Shown here: positions 45,497 through 53,953 of the stretch, one piece after another | Layout of the letters: the number at the start of each line of letters is the position of its first letter | Numbering within the stretch: the first letter of the stretch is position 1 | Assembly: GCF_000331735.1 (NCBI RefSeq) | Contig: NC_020126.1 | Span: forward strand, 4,774,001-4,838,000 | Direction: 5' to 3' | DNA from: Myxococcus stipitatus DSM 14675 | Lineage (GTDB): Bacteria; Myxococcota; Myxococcia; Myxococcales; Myxococcaceae | Length of the DNA stretch: 64,000 bases | Program-made: the position numbers and the translations under genes | Notes under the pieces: generated by a model | The model's database searches: none | The model's input: the letters and a program-made list of their open reading frames with translations, nothing else | What the model was told of the DNA's origin: nothing

Positions 45497-47275
45497 TCAG
45501 GCGGCGGCTTCGTCGCTGTCCGCCACGGCGGAGGCCGGCTCTTCCAGGAGCTGCTGGGCGATGACGAGCGCCTTCTTCGTCTTCTCGCGCAGCTTCTCCT
45601 CGCTCTTGATGCGCGCGTAGAGCTTCGTCACGCGCTCGTCGTTGCGCACGGCGGTGGCCTCCAGCTCGGAGATGCGCTTGCGCAGCTCCTCGGCCTCGTC
45701 GGCCGCGCGAGTGGCCTGCTCGGACAGCTCCGCCTGCGTCTGCTCGAGCTGACCGCGCAGCTCCTCGGTCTCGCTCTGCGCGGTCTCCACCTGGGCGCGC
45801 AGGGCGTCCGACTCCTCACGCGCGGTCTGCACCTCCATCTCGAGCTGACCGGTGCGGTTGCGCAGCTCCTCCAGCTCGGCGTGGAGGCCGGCCGTCTGCG
45901 CATTCACCTGGTCCAGCTCCTCCTGGAGGGTGGAGAGCCGGGCGGTGGCGCCGCGAGCCTCTTCCTTGGAGGTGGCGAGCTGCTGGTCCACGCGCTTGCG
46001 CTCGGCCGTCAGCGTGTCCGCGCGGGTCGTGAGCGTCTTGATCTGCGCGTCGCGCCGGGCAATCTCCGACTCGCTCGAGCTGGCCTTCTGCTCCAGCTCC
46101 AGGTGCTGGTCCTTCAGCTCGACGATCTCCTGGTCCTTCTGGTTCAGCTCCGACTTGAGGCGCAGGATCTCCTTGTCGCGCTTGTTGACGGCATCGCGCA
46201 GGGCGAAGGTGTCCTTGTCGTTCTTCCCCGACGAGGCCCGCGCCGTCTCCAGCTCGGTGGACTTGGACTCGAGCTCGACCTCGAGCTCCCGCACGCGGTC
46301 CTCGGCCTGGGCGGAGGTGCCGCGCGAGTCCTCGAGGGTCGCCTGGAGCTCCGCGACCTTCGCGCGCAGGTTGCGCAGCTCGGCCGCGTCGGCGGCGGAG
46401 GTGACAGGGGCGGCCGGAGCGGTGGCCACGGGCGCGCTGACGGGGGCCCGCGCGGGCGTCGGCGGAGGTGTGCGCGCCGGAGGCGGCGCGGAGGGCTTCG
46501 CCGGCTCGATGACCTTCAGCGCGGGCGGAGGCGCGGCGGGCACGGGAACGAAGCCCACCACCGTCTTCTCGGAGTCATCCAGCGCGTCGAGCGCGTCGTC
46601 CGCATCCGAGCCGAGCGCGTCCAGGGTGGAGAAGTCCTCCTCCACGCCCAGGCCTTCCACCACCGCGTCGGGCGGTGCCTCGACGGGCTCTTCGACCAGG
46701 GAGACGGGCTCGGAGTCCAGCTCCGGCTCCGGCGAGGCCATGTCGTTGAAGGCCGCGTCCAGGTCCAGCTCTTCCCCGGCGACGGCGGGCTCCTCGCCCG
46801 TGTCCACGGAGATCTCCTCGCCGAAGTCCGCGGTCATCGGCTCATCGCCGAGCGCGTCCAGGGTGAGGCTCTCGTCCACCACGTCCTCGGAGACGGGCGG
46901 CTCCGGGAAGCCGATCAACGCCCCCACGCGCTCGGTCAACAGCTGCGCGTCCACGGGCATGGCCACGTACTCGTCGGCGTGGGCCTTCAGCTTGCGGTGC
47001 TGCGCGAAGCCATCCGGGTTGCCGACGATGACGATGGGGACATTCTTGAGGTCGTCGTCCTTCTTCAGCTTGCCGCAGATGAGGTAGCCGTTCTGCCCCG
47101 CGGACAGCTCCACCGCGAGCACGACGAGCTGCGGCCGGTCCCGGCGAATCTGCTCCACGCTGCCCTTGCCGTCCGCGGTGTCTTCAACCGTGAAGCCCCG
47201 TCCCTCCAGGACGGGACGCAGGGTGGCGGCGAGGGCGGTGTCGCTCTTTTCGACGATCAGGATTTTCTTGGACAT
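45497..47275 (-). CDS. frzS: FrzS, pole-targeted motility protein with pseudo-receiver and coiled coil
   Basis: 592 residues from ATG at 47275. The first 125 residues form a receiver-like domain (M-S-K-K-I-L-I-V-E, N-G-Y-L-I-C-G-K-L-K, N-P-D-G-F-A-Q-H-R), which I recognise as FrzS of Myxococcus. At the usual phosphoacceptor position the motif reads L-V-V-L-A-V-E-L-S, with Ala in place of Asp, so normal phosphorylation is unlikely. A Pro/acidic linker (about 130-300) and a long coiled coil (about 310-575) follow. FrzS acts at the cell pole in pilus-driven social motility. An upstream TTGACG / TAGCCT pair with 17-base spacing (47354-47382, leftward) is a weak promoter candidate. Confidence 0.9.
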   Translation of the reverse strand: MSKKILIVEKSDTALAATLRPVLEGRGFTVEDTADGKGSVEQIRRDRPQLVVLAVELSAGQNGYLICGKLKKDDDLKNVPIVIVGNPDGFAQHRKLKAHADEYVAMPVDAQLLTERVGALIGFPEPPVSEDVVDESLTLDALGDEPMTADFGEEISVDTGEEPAVAGEELDLDAAFNDMASPEPELDSEPVSLVEEPVEAPPDAVVEGLGVEEDFSTLDALGSDADDALDALDDSEKTVVGFVPVPAAPPPALKVIEPAKPSAPPPARTPPPTPARAPVSAPVATAPAAPVTSAADAAELRNLRAKVAELQATLEDSRGTSAQAEDRVRELEVELESKSTELETARASSGKNDKDTFALRDAVNKRDKEILRLKSELNQKDQEIVELKDQHLELEQKASSSESEIARRDAQIKTLTTRADTLTAERKRVDQQLATSKEEARGATARLSTLQEELDQVNAQTAGLHAELEELRNRTGQLEMEVQTAREESDALRAQVETAQSETEELRGQLEQTQAELSEQATRAADEAEELRKRISELEATAVRNDERVTKLYARIKSEEKLREKTKKALVIAQQLLEEPASAVADSDEAAA

Positions 47276-47575
47276 GTAGGAACGGCCCGACCTGGGTGCG
47301 GCGCGCGCGGGCGCCACGAGTGACGGTGGCGCGCGAGGAAAGAAGCATCGTCGAGGCTATCGGCCATGTCAGGGACCGTCAAATGTTCGGGCCGTACCGA
47401 ACTCCCCTGGCGGATGCGCTGCCCGGCACTCGCGGAACGACCTGCTACAGCTTCCGGAAGCAGCGCCGAGCATGTTCGCGCGCTCCAGTCCCAGGGAGTG
47501 TCCGGTACGCGTCACGCGTGTCCGCGAGCGCGCCTGGCTGGAGAGCAGCCTGGCGGCACGCCGCGAGCGAAGCGC
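47276..47575. other. Noncoding gap between frzS and the anti-sigma gene
   Basis: This 300-base stretch holds no convincing gene. It should contain the frzS promoter (candidate -35 TTGACG reading leftward at 47382-47377) and the end of the anti-sigma transcript. No strong stem-loop was recognised. Confidence 0.4.
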
Positions 47576-48457
47576 TCAGGGGTACGAAGCCGGCTCGGCG
47601 GAGACCGCGGGGCGGACGCGCTGAGGGCGGGGGAGCGTCTGATACGAGTACTCGCCGTCGGCGGACTCCATCGGCAGCGGGTTGCTGGCCACCGCGGCCC
47701 CGCGCTCGCGCTCATCGAGCATGCGGAGGATGTCGCGCTCATCCATGTCGGTGACCATCTCGTAGATGACTTCCTGGTCCCGCCACGTGACGATGTTGAA
47801 GCCCTGCGCGGAGTCCACCTCCACCGCGGGGAGTGCCTGGGGCTTGAGGCCCTCTTCATCCGGGACGACGAAGACCCCGAGCCTGCGGCTGGGCTCACCG
47901 TCGTTGGGGAGCGTCTCGTAGCTGATGTACGCGACCTCGCGGCCATTGAGGATGGAGATGCGGCCGCCCAGGGGCTTGGCCTTGGGGAGCTGGGGCAGGG
48001 CGACGCGAGGGTCCACCTTGCCCTTGAACCACGTCTCCAGTTGCTCCGGCGCGGAGGACGCGATTTCGAAGGGGAGCCCGCGCGAGTGCCGTTTGACGAT
48101 TTCGTCCCGCGCCATCCGCTGCCGCTGGGACTCGCGGAGCATCAACCAACCGCTGCCCACCGTCATCACCACCAGGGCAACGGCACCCGCGCGCAGCCAG
48201 ACACCGTACTGCGCGCGGCGGTGCTCCTTGTGGAGCCCCTGGGCGATGCCCGCGCGCAAGGCCGCTGGCGCGCGCATCTGCTGCACCGAGTGTCGAGCCG
48301 CCCGGCGCAGGGCTGAGCGCATGTTCCGCTCGTCCTCCACGCGGCGCCGGCAAGGCGTGCACGCGGCGAGGTGGGATTCGAGGTCGACCCGCTCCTCCGG
48401 CTGAAATTCGCCGTCGAGGTACGGATACAGAAGCCGTTCGAGTTCCTGGCAGGTCAT
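47576..48457 (-). CDS. Anti-sigma factor with zinc-finger N-terminus
   Basis: 293 residues. The N-terminal ZAS-type motif has H29, C33 and C36 (H-L-A-A-C-T-P-C), with C3 a possible fourth ligand. One membrane helix lies near 88-107 (V-A-L-V-V-M-T-V-G-S), and the remaining part would be periplasmic. Such proteins hold an ECF sigma factor inactive at the membrane until a signal arrives. It lies 23 bases after the ECF sigma gene on the same strand, the normal operon order. The C-terminus is Pro/Ser-rich. Confidence 0.85.
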   Translation of the reverse strand: MTCQELERLLYPYLDGEFQPEERVDLESHLAACTPCRRRVEDERNMRSALRRAARHSVQQMRAPAALRAGIAQGLHKEHRRAQYGVWLRAGAVALVVMTVGSGWLMLRESQRQRMARDEIVKRHSRGLPFEIASSAPEQLETWFKGKVDPRVALPQLPKAKPLGGRISILNGREVAYISYETLPNDGEPSRRLGVFVVPDEEGLKPQALPAVEVDSAQGFNIVTWRDQEVIYEMVTDMDERDILRMLDERERGAAVASNPLPMESADGEYSYQTLPRPQRVRPAVSAEPASYP

Positions 48458-48480
48458 GGGCGCGCGGTAGGAACCTGTTT

Positions 48481-49122
48481 CTAGCCCGTCTTCTTCCTTT
48501 GACGATACTCTTCCAGGTTCGAAGGCGCATCCGCCGACTCACCCTCGTGCCGGAAGACGCCCTGGCCCACCGCGTACTCGCGCAGCGTCTTCTGCAGGAG
48601 CTTGCGGCCGCGGAACAGCCGGCTCATCACCGTGCCGACGGGGCACTCGAGGATCTCGGCGATCTCCTTGTAGGAGAACTCCTGGAGGTCCGCGAGGATG
48701 ACCACCAGCCGGAAGTCGATGGGCAACGAGTCGATGGCGCGCAGCACGTCGTCCGACAGGAGCCGGTCGAAGAAGTACTGCTCCGGGTTGGCCGCGAAGT
48801 CCGTCGCGTCCCGGCTCACGAAGCGCTCGTGTACCGCCTCGCGCTCCACGCCCTCCACCACCGTGCGCTCCTTCACCTTCCGCCGGTAGCGGTTGATGAA
48901 GGTGTTGGTGAGGATCTTGAAGAGCCAGGCCTTGATGTTGGTGCCCCGCTCGAACTTGTCGAAGAAGCGGTAGGCCCTCATGCAGGTGTCCTGCACCAGG
49001 TCCTCGGCGTCCCGCTCGTTCTTCGTCAGCCGCAAGGCCGCCGAATACAGCGGGTCGAGGTGGGCCAGCGCCAGCTCTTCGAATTCCTGCTTCGTCCGGT
49101 TGGGTTGTCTGAAATCCAACAT
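48481..49122 (-). CDS. rpoE1: ECF sigma factor, likely RpoE1
   Basis: 213 residues from ATG at 49122, chosen because GGAAGG lies 6 bases upstream; longer frames lack this. Region 2 reads [17 protein letters not shown] and [11 protein letters not shown]; region 4 has [11 protein letters not shown] and [11 protein letters not shown]. It directs RNA polymerase to a stress or envelope regulon under control of the downstream anti-sigma factor. In Myxococcus xanthus an ECF gene linked to motility, rpoE1, is known; the name here rests on similarity and on the nearby frz genes, and is less certain than the family. Confidence 0.85.
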   Translation of the reverse strand: MLDFRQPNRTKQEFEELALAHLDPLYSAALRLTKNERDAEDLVQDTCMRAYRFFDKFERGTNIKAWLFKILTNTFINRYRRKVKERTVVEGVEREAVHERFVSRDATDFAANPEQYFFDRLLSDDVLRAIDSLPIDFRLVVILADLQEFSYKEIAEILECPVGTVMSRLFRGRKLLQKTLREYAVGQGVFRHEGESADAPSNLEEYRQRKKTG

Positions 49123-49299
49123 GTCCCGCCTTCCAAAGGCCCGAAACAAAAGGGGAATGAGTTGTCGCTTGCCCATCAATGTATGCATGGGAACAGACCC
49201 AGCAACAACCACTTCCCTGTCATACCCGCCCGTACGCTTGCTTCGGGTACGCCCTACACCGGGCCGGGTTGATTATTCCCGGCCCCTTTCAATAACGAA

Positions 49300-49333
49300 G
49301 GGGAGGCCGGATGTCCGTCATCCGAGCCTCCCC
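49300..49333 (-). terminator. Terminator-like stem-loop after ald
   Basis: GGGGAGGC (49300-49307) pairs with GCCTCCCC (49326-49333), extended inside by CGGATG/CATCCG with one bulged base, about 14 bp in all around a 5-base loop. Leftward, T-rich sequence follows. It lies 38 bases past the ald stop and separates it from the sigma gene. Confidence 0.7.
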
Positions 49334-49370
49334 TCCAGGTAGGGCCTGGGCTGTCAGCCCGGTGGGCGGC

Positions 49371-50495
49371 CTACTTGCGGCTCATGGCCTCGGAGATGGG
49401 CACGTAGGGGTAGCCCATGTCCTTGGCGACGGCCTCGTAGGTGACGTGGCCGTTGTAGGTGTTCATCGCACGCGCCAGCGCCGGGTCCGACTTCACGGCC
49501 TCCACCAGGCCCATGTCGGCGATCTTCCGCGAATAGGGACGGGTGGTGTTGGTGAGGGCGTAGGTGGACGTCTGGGGGACGGCGCCCGGCATGTTGGCCA
49601 CGCAGTAGTGGACCACGCCGTGGACGACGAACGTCGGGTTGTCGTGGGTGGTGGGCTTGCAGGTCTCGATGCAGCCACCCTGGTCCACGGCCACGTCGAC
49701 GACGACGGAGCCGGGGGACATCTCCGCGATGAGCGCCTCGGAGACGAGCTTGGGCGCCTTGCCGCCGGGGATGAGCACCGCGCCGACGACCAGGTCCGCC
49801 TCGCGCACCGACTTCGAGATGTTCTCGGAGTCGGAGGCCAGCACGGTGACGCGGCCGAGGAACACGTCGTCCAGGTAGGTGAGGCGCTCCAGGTTGACGT
49901 CGAGGATGGTGACCTCGGCGCCCATGCCCACCGCCACCTTGGCGGCGCAGAGGCCGACGACACCACCGCCGATGATGACCACGCGGCCGCGGCGCACGCC
50001 GGGCACGCCGCCCAGCAGGATGCCCTTGCCACCGTGGGCCTTCTCCAGGCTCGCGGCGCCCACCTGGATGGCCATCTTGCCGGCCACCTCGCTCATGGGC
50101 TTGAGCAGGGGGAGGCTGCCGTCATCCAGCTGCAGCGTCTCGTACGCGACGGCCGCCGCCTTCTTCTTCACCAGCGTCTTCGTCAACTCGGGGTCGACGC
50201 CGGCCAGGTGGAAGTACGTGTAGATGATCTGGTTGGGCTGGATGCGCTCGTACTCGGGCGCAATGGGCTCCTTCACCTTGACGATCATCTCCGCGCGCTT
50301 CCAGACCTCGTCCGCGCTGGCGACAATCTGTGCACCGACACGCTGGTATTCAGAGTCGGGGATGCCGGAGCCGACACCAGCGTTCGTCTCGACCAGCACC
50401 GTGTGGCCAGCGCTCGTGAGCGCGCGCACGCCCGCGGGCACCATGCCGACGCGGTACTCACGGGTTTTGATCTCCTTGGGAACTCCGACGATCAC
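49371..50495 (-). CDS. ald: Alanine dehydrogenase
   Basis: 374 residues, the usual length. It interconverts L-alanine with pyruvate and ammonia using NAD. The N-terminal V-P-K-E-I-K and R-V-G-M-V-P motifs, K-V-K-E-P, and the NAD loop I-G-G-G-V-V-G are intact, as is the [10 protein letters not shown] segment. GTG at 50495 is the start, with TGGAGG 5 bases upstream. In Myxococcus xanthus an alanine dehydrogenase gene (aldA) affects development. Divergent from the radical SAM gene over about 200 bases. Confidence 0.93.
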   Translation of the reverse strand: MIVGVPKEIKTREYRVGMVPAGVRALTSAGHTVLVETNAGVGSGIPDSEYQRVGAQIVASADEVWKRAEMIVKVKEPIAPEYERIQPNQIIYTYFHLAGVDPELTKTLVKKKAAAVAYETLQLDDGSLPLLKPMSEVAGKMAIQVGAASLEKAHGGKGILLGGVPGVRRGRVVIIGGGVVGLCAAKVAVGMGAEVTILDVNLERLTYLDDVFLGRVTVLASDSENISKSVREADLVVGAVLIPGGKAPKLVSEALIAEMSPGSVVVDVAVDQGGCIETCKPTTHDNPTFVVHGVVHYCVANMPGAVPQTSTYALTNTTRPYSRKIADMGLVEAVKSDPALARAMNTYNGHVTYEAVAKDMGYPYVPISEAMSRK

Positions 50496-50699
50496 GACTG
50501 CCTCCAGAGAGGGGACTCAAAAAAGCGCGCGGACCCTAACGAGGGGCCCCGAGGGAATCAAGGCATCCGCCATAGCGCGACACATGTCTCCGGTGAGCCT
50601 GGGTTACCCCTGAGGGTTGACGCGCGGCGTTCAACGCAATGCGTCTCATGGCGCTTCGACGTCGAAAGAAACAAGGGGCTGGTGGTAGTTAGCGTCCGC

Positions 50700-52004
50700 A
50701 TGACGTCCTCGCTGAAGCTGCTGTTCGCCGACCCCAAGGGGCGGGTGATGGAGCATCCCTACCTGCTGGCCACGCTGCGCAGCGGGGAGGAGCTCGTTCC
50801 GCCGCAGGACAAGCCCATCCCGCTGCCGTCCGCGGGGAAGCTGGTCCACCTGCCGGGCAGGCTCCCGGTCGGCATCCACCCCAAGACGGGGGAGATGGAG
50901 CTGGTGCGGGAGATGAACGTGGGCGGCAAGTCGTTCATCCCCAACGCCGTCGGGGCGCTGCTGCCGCCGGGCTACACGCGGACCTTCCTGCCGGGCGAGG
51001 TGAAGGGCGACGGGCCGGTGCTGCCGCAGTGGGCGTACACGGCGGCGGCGTGGGGCAAGGACGGGCCCGTGGCGTGGGCCATCCACACGGACCGCCGCTC
51101 GCATTGGGATCCGGAGCGCTACTCCACGCCGGACATGAAGGCGCTGGTGACCGAGCACATGGCGCGCTTCCCGGACAACCGGGTGCTCAAGCAGCTGAAG
51201 ACGTGCGCGCTGCTGTACCGCTGCTTCACGTCGCAGAACACCTTCTACGTCCGCGACGAGGCGGCCATCCCCGCGTCGGTGATGTGCAACGCGCGCTGCG
51301 TGGGCTGCATCTCCGACCAGCCCGCGGATGGGCCTCCGGCGTCACATGAGCGCATGGATGACGGGCCCACCGGCGAGGAGATGGGCGCCATCGGCCTGTT
51401 CCACCTGGAGAACGCGCCGGGCCGCACCATGGTGAGCTTCGGCCAGGGCTGCGAGGGCGAGCCGCTCACGCGCTGGAAGCAGATCGCGGAGGCCATCCGC
51501 TTCATGCGCGAGCGCACGCAGAAGGGCTCCATCAACATCAACACCAACGCGAGCCTCACGCGCGGGCTGGAGGCGCTGCTCGACGCGGGCCTGGACGCGG
51601 TGCGGGTGTCGCTCAACGCCGCATCGAAGGGGCTCTACGAGGCGTACTACAAGCCGGTGAAGTACGGCTGGGAGGACGTCGAGGCGTCCATCGCGCTCGC
51701 GCGGGAGCGGGGCGCGTACCTGGCGCTCAACCTGCTCCTGTTCCCGGGCGTCACGGACCGCGAGGGCGAGGTGAAGGCGCTGGAGCGGCTGGTGAAGAAG
51801 TACAAGGTGGACCAGGTGCAGACGCGCTCGCTGGCCATCGACCCGCTCCAGTACCTGGAGGCGGCGCGGGACGTGGGCGCGGGGGGCGAGGCCGTGGGCG
51901 TGCGCACGCTGCTCAACCGCCTCAAGGCCGCGCGGCCCGGACTCATCATCGGCAACTTCGCGCGGGGCCTGGAGGAGCGGGAGAACGCGGCCGGGGTCCG
52001 GTAG
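50700..52004 (+). CDS. Radical SAM protein of unknown substrate
   Basis: 434 residues. The iron-sulfur motif is M-C-N-A-R-C-V-G-C (C196, C200, C203), the CxxxCxxC signature that cleaves S-adenosylmethionine to a radical. An S-I-N-I-N-T-N-A-S strand and V-R-V-S-L-N-A follow within the barrel. The first 190 residues are an N-terminal extension rich in Pro and Gly with no domain I recognise; a second cysteine pair (C169, C175) is just before the motif. ATG at 50700 is used; a GTG at 50682 is possible. No obvious substrate gene is adjacent. It is convergent with frzZ. Confidence 0.78.
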   Translation: MTSSLKLLFADPKGRVMEHPYLLATLRSGEELVPPQDKPIPLPSAGKLVHLPGRLPVGIHPKTGEMELVREMNVGGKSFIPNAVGALLPPGYTRTFLPGEVKGDGPVLPQWAYTAAAWGKDGPVAWAIHTDRRSHWDPERYSTPDMKALVTEHMARFPDNRVLKQLKTCALLYRCFTSQNTFYVRDEAAIPASVMCNARCVGCISDQPADGPPASHERMDDGPTGEEMGAIGLFHLENAPGRTMVSFGQGCEGEPLTRWKQIAEAIRFMRERTQKGSININTNASLTRGLEALLDAGLDAVRVSLNAASKGLYEAYYKPVKYGWEDVEASIALARERGAYLALNLLLFPGVTDREGEVKALERLVKKYKVDQVQTRSLAIDPLQYLEAARDVGAGGEAVGVRTLLNRLKAARPGLIIGNFARGLEERENAAGVR

Positions 52005-52007
52005 GGC

Positions 52008-52031
52008 AGGGGGGCGGGGCTCAGCCCCCCT
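52008..52031. terminator. Stem-loop between radical SAM gene and frzZ
   Basis: AGGGGGGC (52008-52015) pairs with GCCCCCCT (52024-52031) around an 8-base loop. It lies between convergent stops and can end both transcripts. Confidence 0.6.
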
Positions 52032-52055
52032 CGTGCGGCCCGAAGGGGACGAGGA

Positions 52056-52910
52056 CTACTCGTTCCCCGTGGGCAGCAGCTCCTTGGCCACCAGGTTGCC
52101 CATCACGGCGTCCTTGGGGATGTAGCCGTCGGCGCCCGCCTCGCGGCAGATGCGCTGGAGCTCCTCGACATTCTCTCCCGAGCACAAGAGCACCTTGATG
52201 CCCTTGAAGAGGCTGTTGCTCTTGATGAAGCGGCAGAACTGCTCGCCGTTCACGTTGGGCATCCGCACGTCCAGCAGCACCAGGTCCGGACGCGTCTGCT
52301 TCTTGAGGATGATCTTCGTGGCCTTGTCGGCGGTGTCCGCGACGTGGACCTCGAAGCCCTTGGCCACCAGGTCCGCTTCGATGATCCTCGCGGTCATCTC
52401 GCTGTCGTCCACGATGAGGATGCGCGGCTTGCGTCCCCCCGTCGTCGGCGCCGGCTTGAGCCCCCCCGAGGCGGCGGGAGCAGCGGGGGCCGGTGCGGGC
52501 GCGGCGGCGGCCGGAGGAGGCGGGACCGCGGCGGGGACACCCAGGGCCGGGGCCCCGATGAGGCCCATCACCCCGCCGAGCACGGCCTCCAGGCCTCCGC
52601 TCTTGAGGATGTAGCCATCCGCGCCGGACGCCTTCGTCTTGCCGGCCAGCTCCGCCTCCGGGATGTCGGAGTAGAGGACCAGCTTCGCGGTGACCTTCTT
52701 CTGGCGCCGCAGGTATTCGACGACATCGTCGCCGAACATCTCCGGCATGTTCACGTCCATGAGGATGAGCGCGAACGGACCCTCGGAGAGCTTCTGGTCG
52801 AGGCTCGCCAGGTCCTGAGCCCCGCTCGCCTGGTAACCGGCGGCGGTGAGGGCCCGAACCGTGAGCTCCACCAGCATCGGGCTGTCGTCAATGACCAGTA
52901 CGCGCGACAT
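52056..52910 (-). CDS. frzZ: FrzZ, dual-receiver response regulator
   Basis: 284 residues from ATG at 52910 (GGAGG three bases upstream). Two receiver domains are joined by an Ala/Pro-rich linker (about 125-160). Receiver 1 has I-D-D-S, the acceptor in L-M-D-V-N-M-P, and Y-I-L-K-S; receiver 2 has V-D-D-S, L-L-D-V-R-M-P and Y-I-P-K-D. In Myxococcus xanthus FrzZ is the output of the Frz pathway: FrzE phosphorylates it and it drives cell reversals. The gene is divergent from frzA, as in M. xanthus. Confidence 0.93.
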   Translation of the reverse strand: MSRVLVIDDSPMLVELTVRALTAAGYQASGAQDLASLDQKLSEGPFALILMDVNMPEMFGDDVVEYLRRQKKVTAKLVLYSDIPEAELAGKTKASGADGYILKSGGLEAVLGGVMGLIGAPALGVPAAVPPPPAAAAPAPAPAAPAASGGLKPAPTTGGRKPRILIVDDSEMTARIIEADLVAKGFEVHVADTADKATKIILKKQTRPDLVLLDVRMPNVNGEQFCRFIKSNSLFKGIKVLLCSGENVEELQRICREAGADGYIPKDAVMGNLVAKELLPTGNE

Positions 52911-53003
52911 CGTCCTCCTCAAGGATACAGGGTGCAACCCTACACCTTTGGTGCAGCGCGGACCATCGAAACGGCGAGCGGCCGGCCTGTATGCGGCCTC
53001 CAC

Positions 53004-53032
53004 TTGACCGGTTTTCGTCCCCTCCGGATACT
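53004..53032 (+). promoter_or_regulatory. Sigma-70-type promoter for the frz operon
   Basis: TTGACC (53004-53009) and GATACT (53027-53032) are separated by exactly 17 bases. Predicted transcription start is near 53039. This makes a TTG start at 53041 unlikely (it would be leaderless) and favours ATG at 53080 for frzA. A small inverted repeat, AGGGT-GCA-ACCCT (52929-52941), lies between this and frzZ. Confidence 0.55.
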
Positions 53033-53079
53033 CCGTCGCCTTGACCACGACCTCGACTCCCCTCCAGCGAGCACTCCGG

Positions 53080-53562
53080 ATGGCTCCGGACCGCGCCGTG
53101 GCCGCGCAGGCCCGGCCGGAGCAGGAGTTCTTCTGCTTCCGGGTGGGAGACCTGCGGCTCGGGGTGCCCAGCGAGAACGTCCTCGAGGTGTTCCGCGCGG
53201 GACTGCTCACCCCCCTGCCGAGGACTCCCTCCTTCATCATGGGCGTCACCGGCCACCGAGGTGAGGTGCTCCCGGTCGTCGACCTCCTGCGCTTCCTCTC
53301 CAAGGGAGAAGCGCGCATCGGCCCCCGCACACGCCTGTTCGTCGGCGTCACCGGCAGCATCGTCGCCGGGGTCGTGGCGGACACGGTGCTGGGGCTGCGG
53401 CGCATCCCCGTCGCGGACATCCTCCCGCCGCCCTTGGGGGGAGATGCCGCCGCGGAACACCTGCTCGGCGTGGTCCAGGGCGCCACCCCCCTGGACAGCA
53501 TCAACCTGCTGAACTTCTCCAAGCTGCTGCAGACGGCGCGGCAGCGGGCGGTGGCTCGATGA
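53080..53562 (+). CDS. frzA: FrzA, CheW-like coupling protein
   Basis: 160 residues from ATG at 53080 (an open frame to TTG 53041 would add 13). The CheW domain begins F-F-C-F-R-V-G-D-L-R-L-G-V and includes V-T-G-H-R-G-E-V-L-P-V-V-D-L, the canonical CheW signature. It couples the receptor FrzCD to the kinase FrzE. The stop overlaps frzB by four bases. Confidence 0.93.
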   Translation: MAPDRAVAAQARPEQEFFCFRVGDLRLGVPSENVLEVFRAGLLTPLPRTPSFIMGVTGHRGEVLPVVDLLRFLSKGEARIGPRTRLFVGVTGSIVAGVVADTVLGLRRIPVADILPPPLGGDAAAEHLLGVVQGATPLDSINLLNFSKLLQTARQRAVAR

Positions 53563-53948
53563 ACGACGAGTCGCTGGGCCTCGAGGAGAAGTCGGGGGAC
53601 GTGGACATCCTCTTCTTCGAGATTGGTGGCGGCCTGTTCGGCGCGGACGCGTCGCAGGTGCTGAGGATCGACCGTTCGTTGCCGGAGGACATCACCCTGC
53701 CGGAGCTGGGGCGGCTGCACCGAGGCAACCGCGCGCTCGTCTTCGATACGCCCGAGGGCGAAGGGCACCTCAAGGTGGACGCCGTCAATGGCGTGCGCTC
53801 CATCCCCGTCACGCAGCTTCGCCGGATGCCGCCCACCGCGGGCGCGGCCCCGTATGCCGTCGGGGTGTGTCTGGAAGAAGCCCGCACCGTTTTGCTGATT
53901 GACCTGGTGGAGACCGCCAGGACCCAAGAAACTCAAGGAAGGCACTGA
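53559..53948 (+). CDS. frzB: FrzB, divergent CheW-like protein
   Basis: 129 residues, shorter than FrzA. It starts I-L-F-F-E-I-G-G-G-L-F-G-A and keeps the beta-barrel strand pattern of CheW. The central CheW signature (V-x-x-x-R-G) is absent, being replaced by R-L-H-R-G-N-R-A, so kinase contact may be reduced. Frz studies in M. xanthus place FrzB with FrzCD. Four-base overlap with frzA and a 5-base gap to frzCD show tight co-expression. Confidence 0.88.
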   Translation: MNDESLGLEEKSGDVDILFFEIGGGLFGADASQVLRIDRSLPEDITLPELGRLHRGNRALVFDTPEGEGHLKVDAVNGVRSIPVTQLRRMPPTAGAAPYAVGVCLEEARTVLLIDLVETARTQETQGRH

Positions 53949-53953
53949 CCGCA

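Noticed and set aside
53041-53079. TTG at 53041 as the frzA start
   Set aside because: No ribosome site, and the predicted transcript start is only about two bases upstream.
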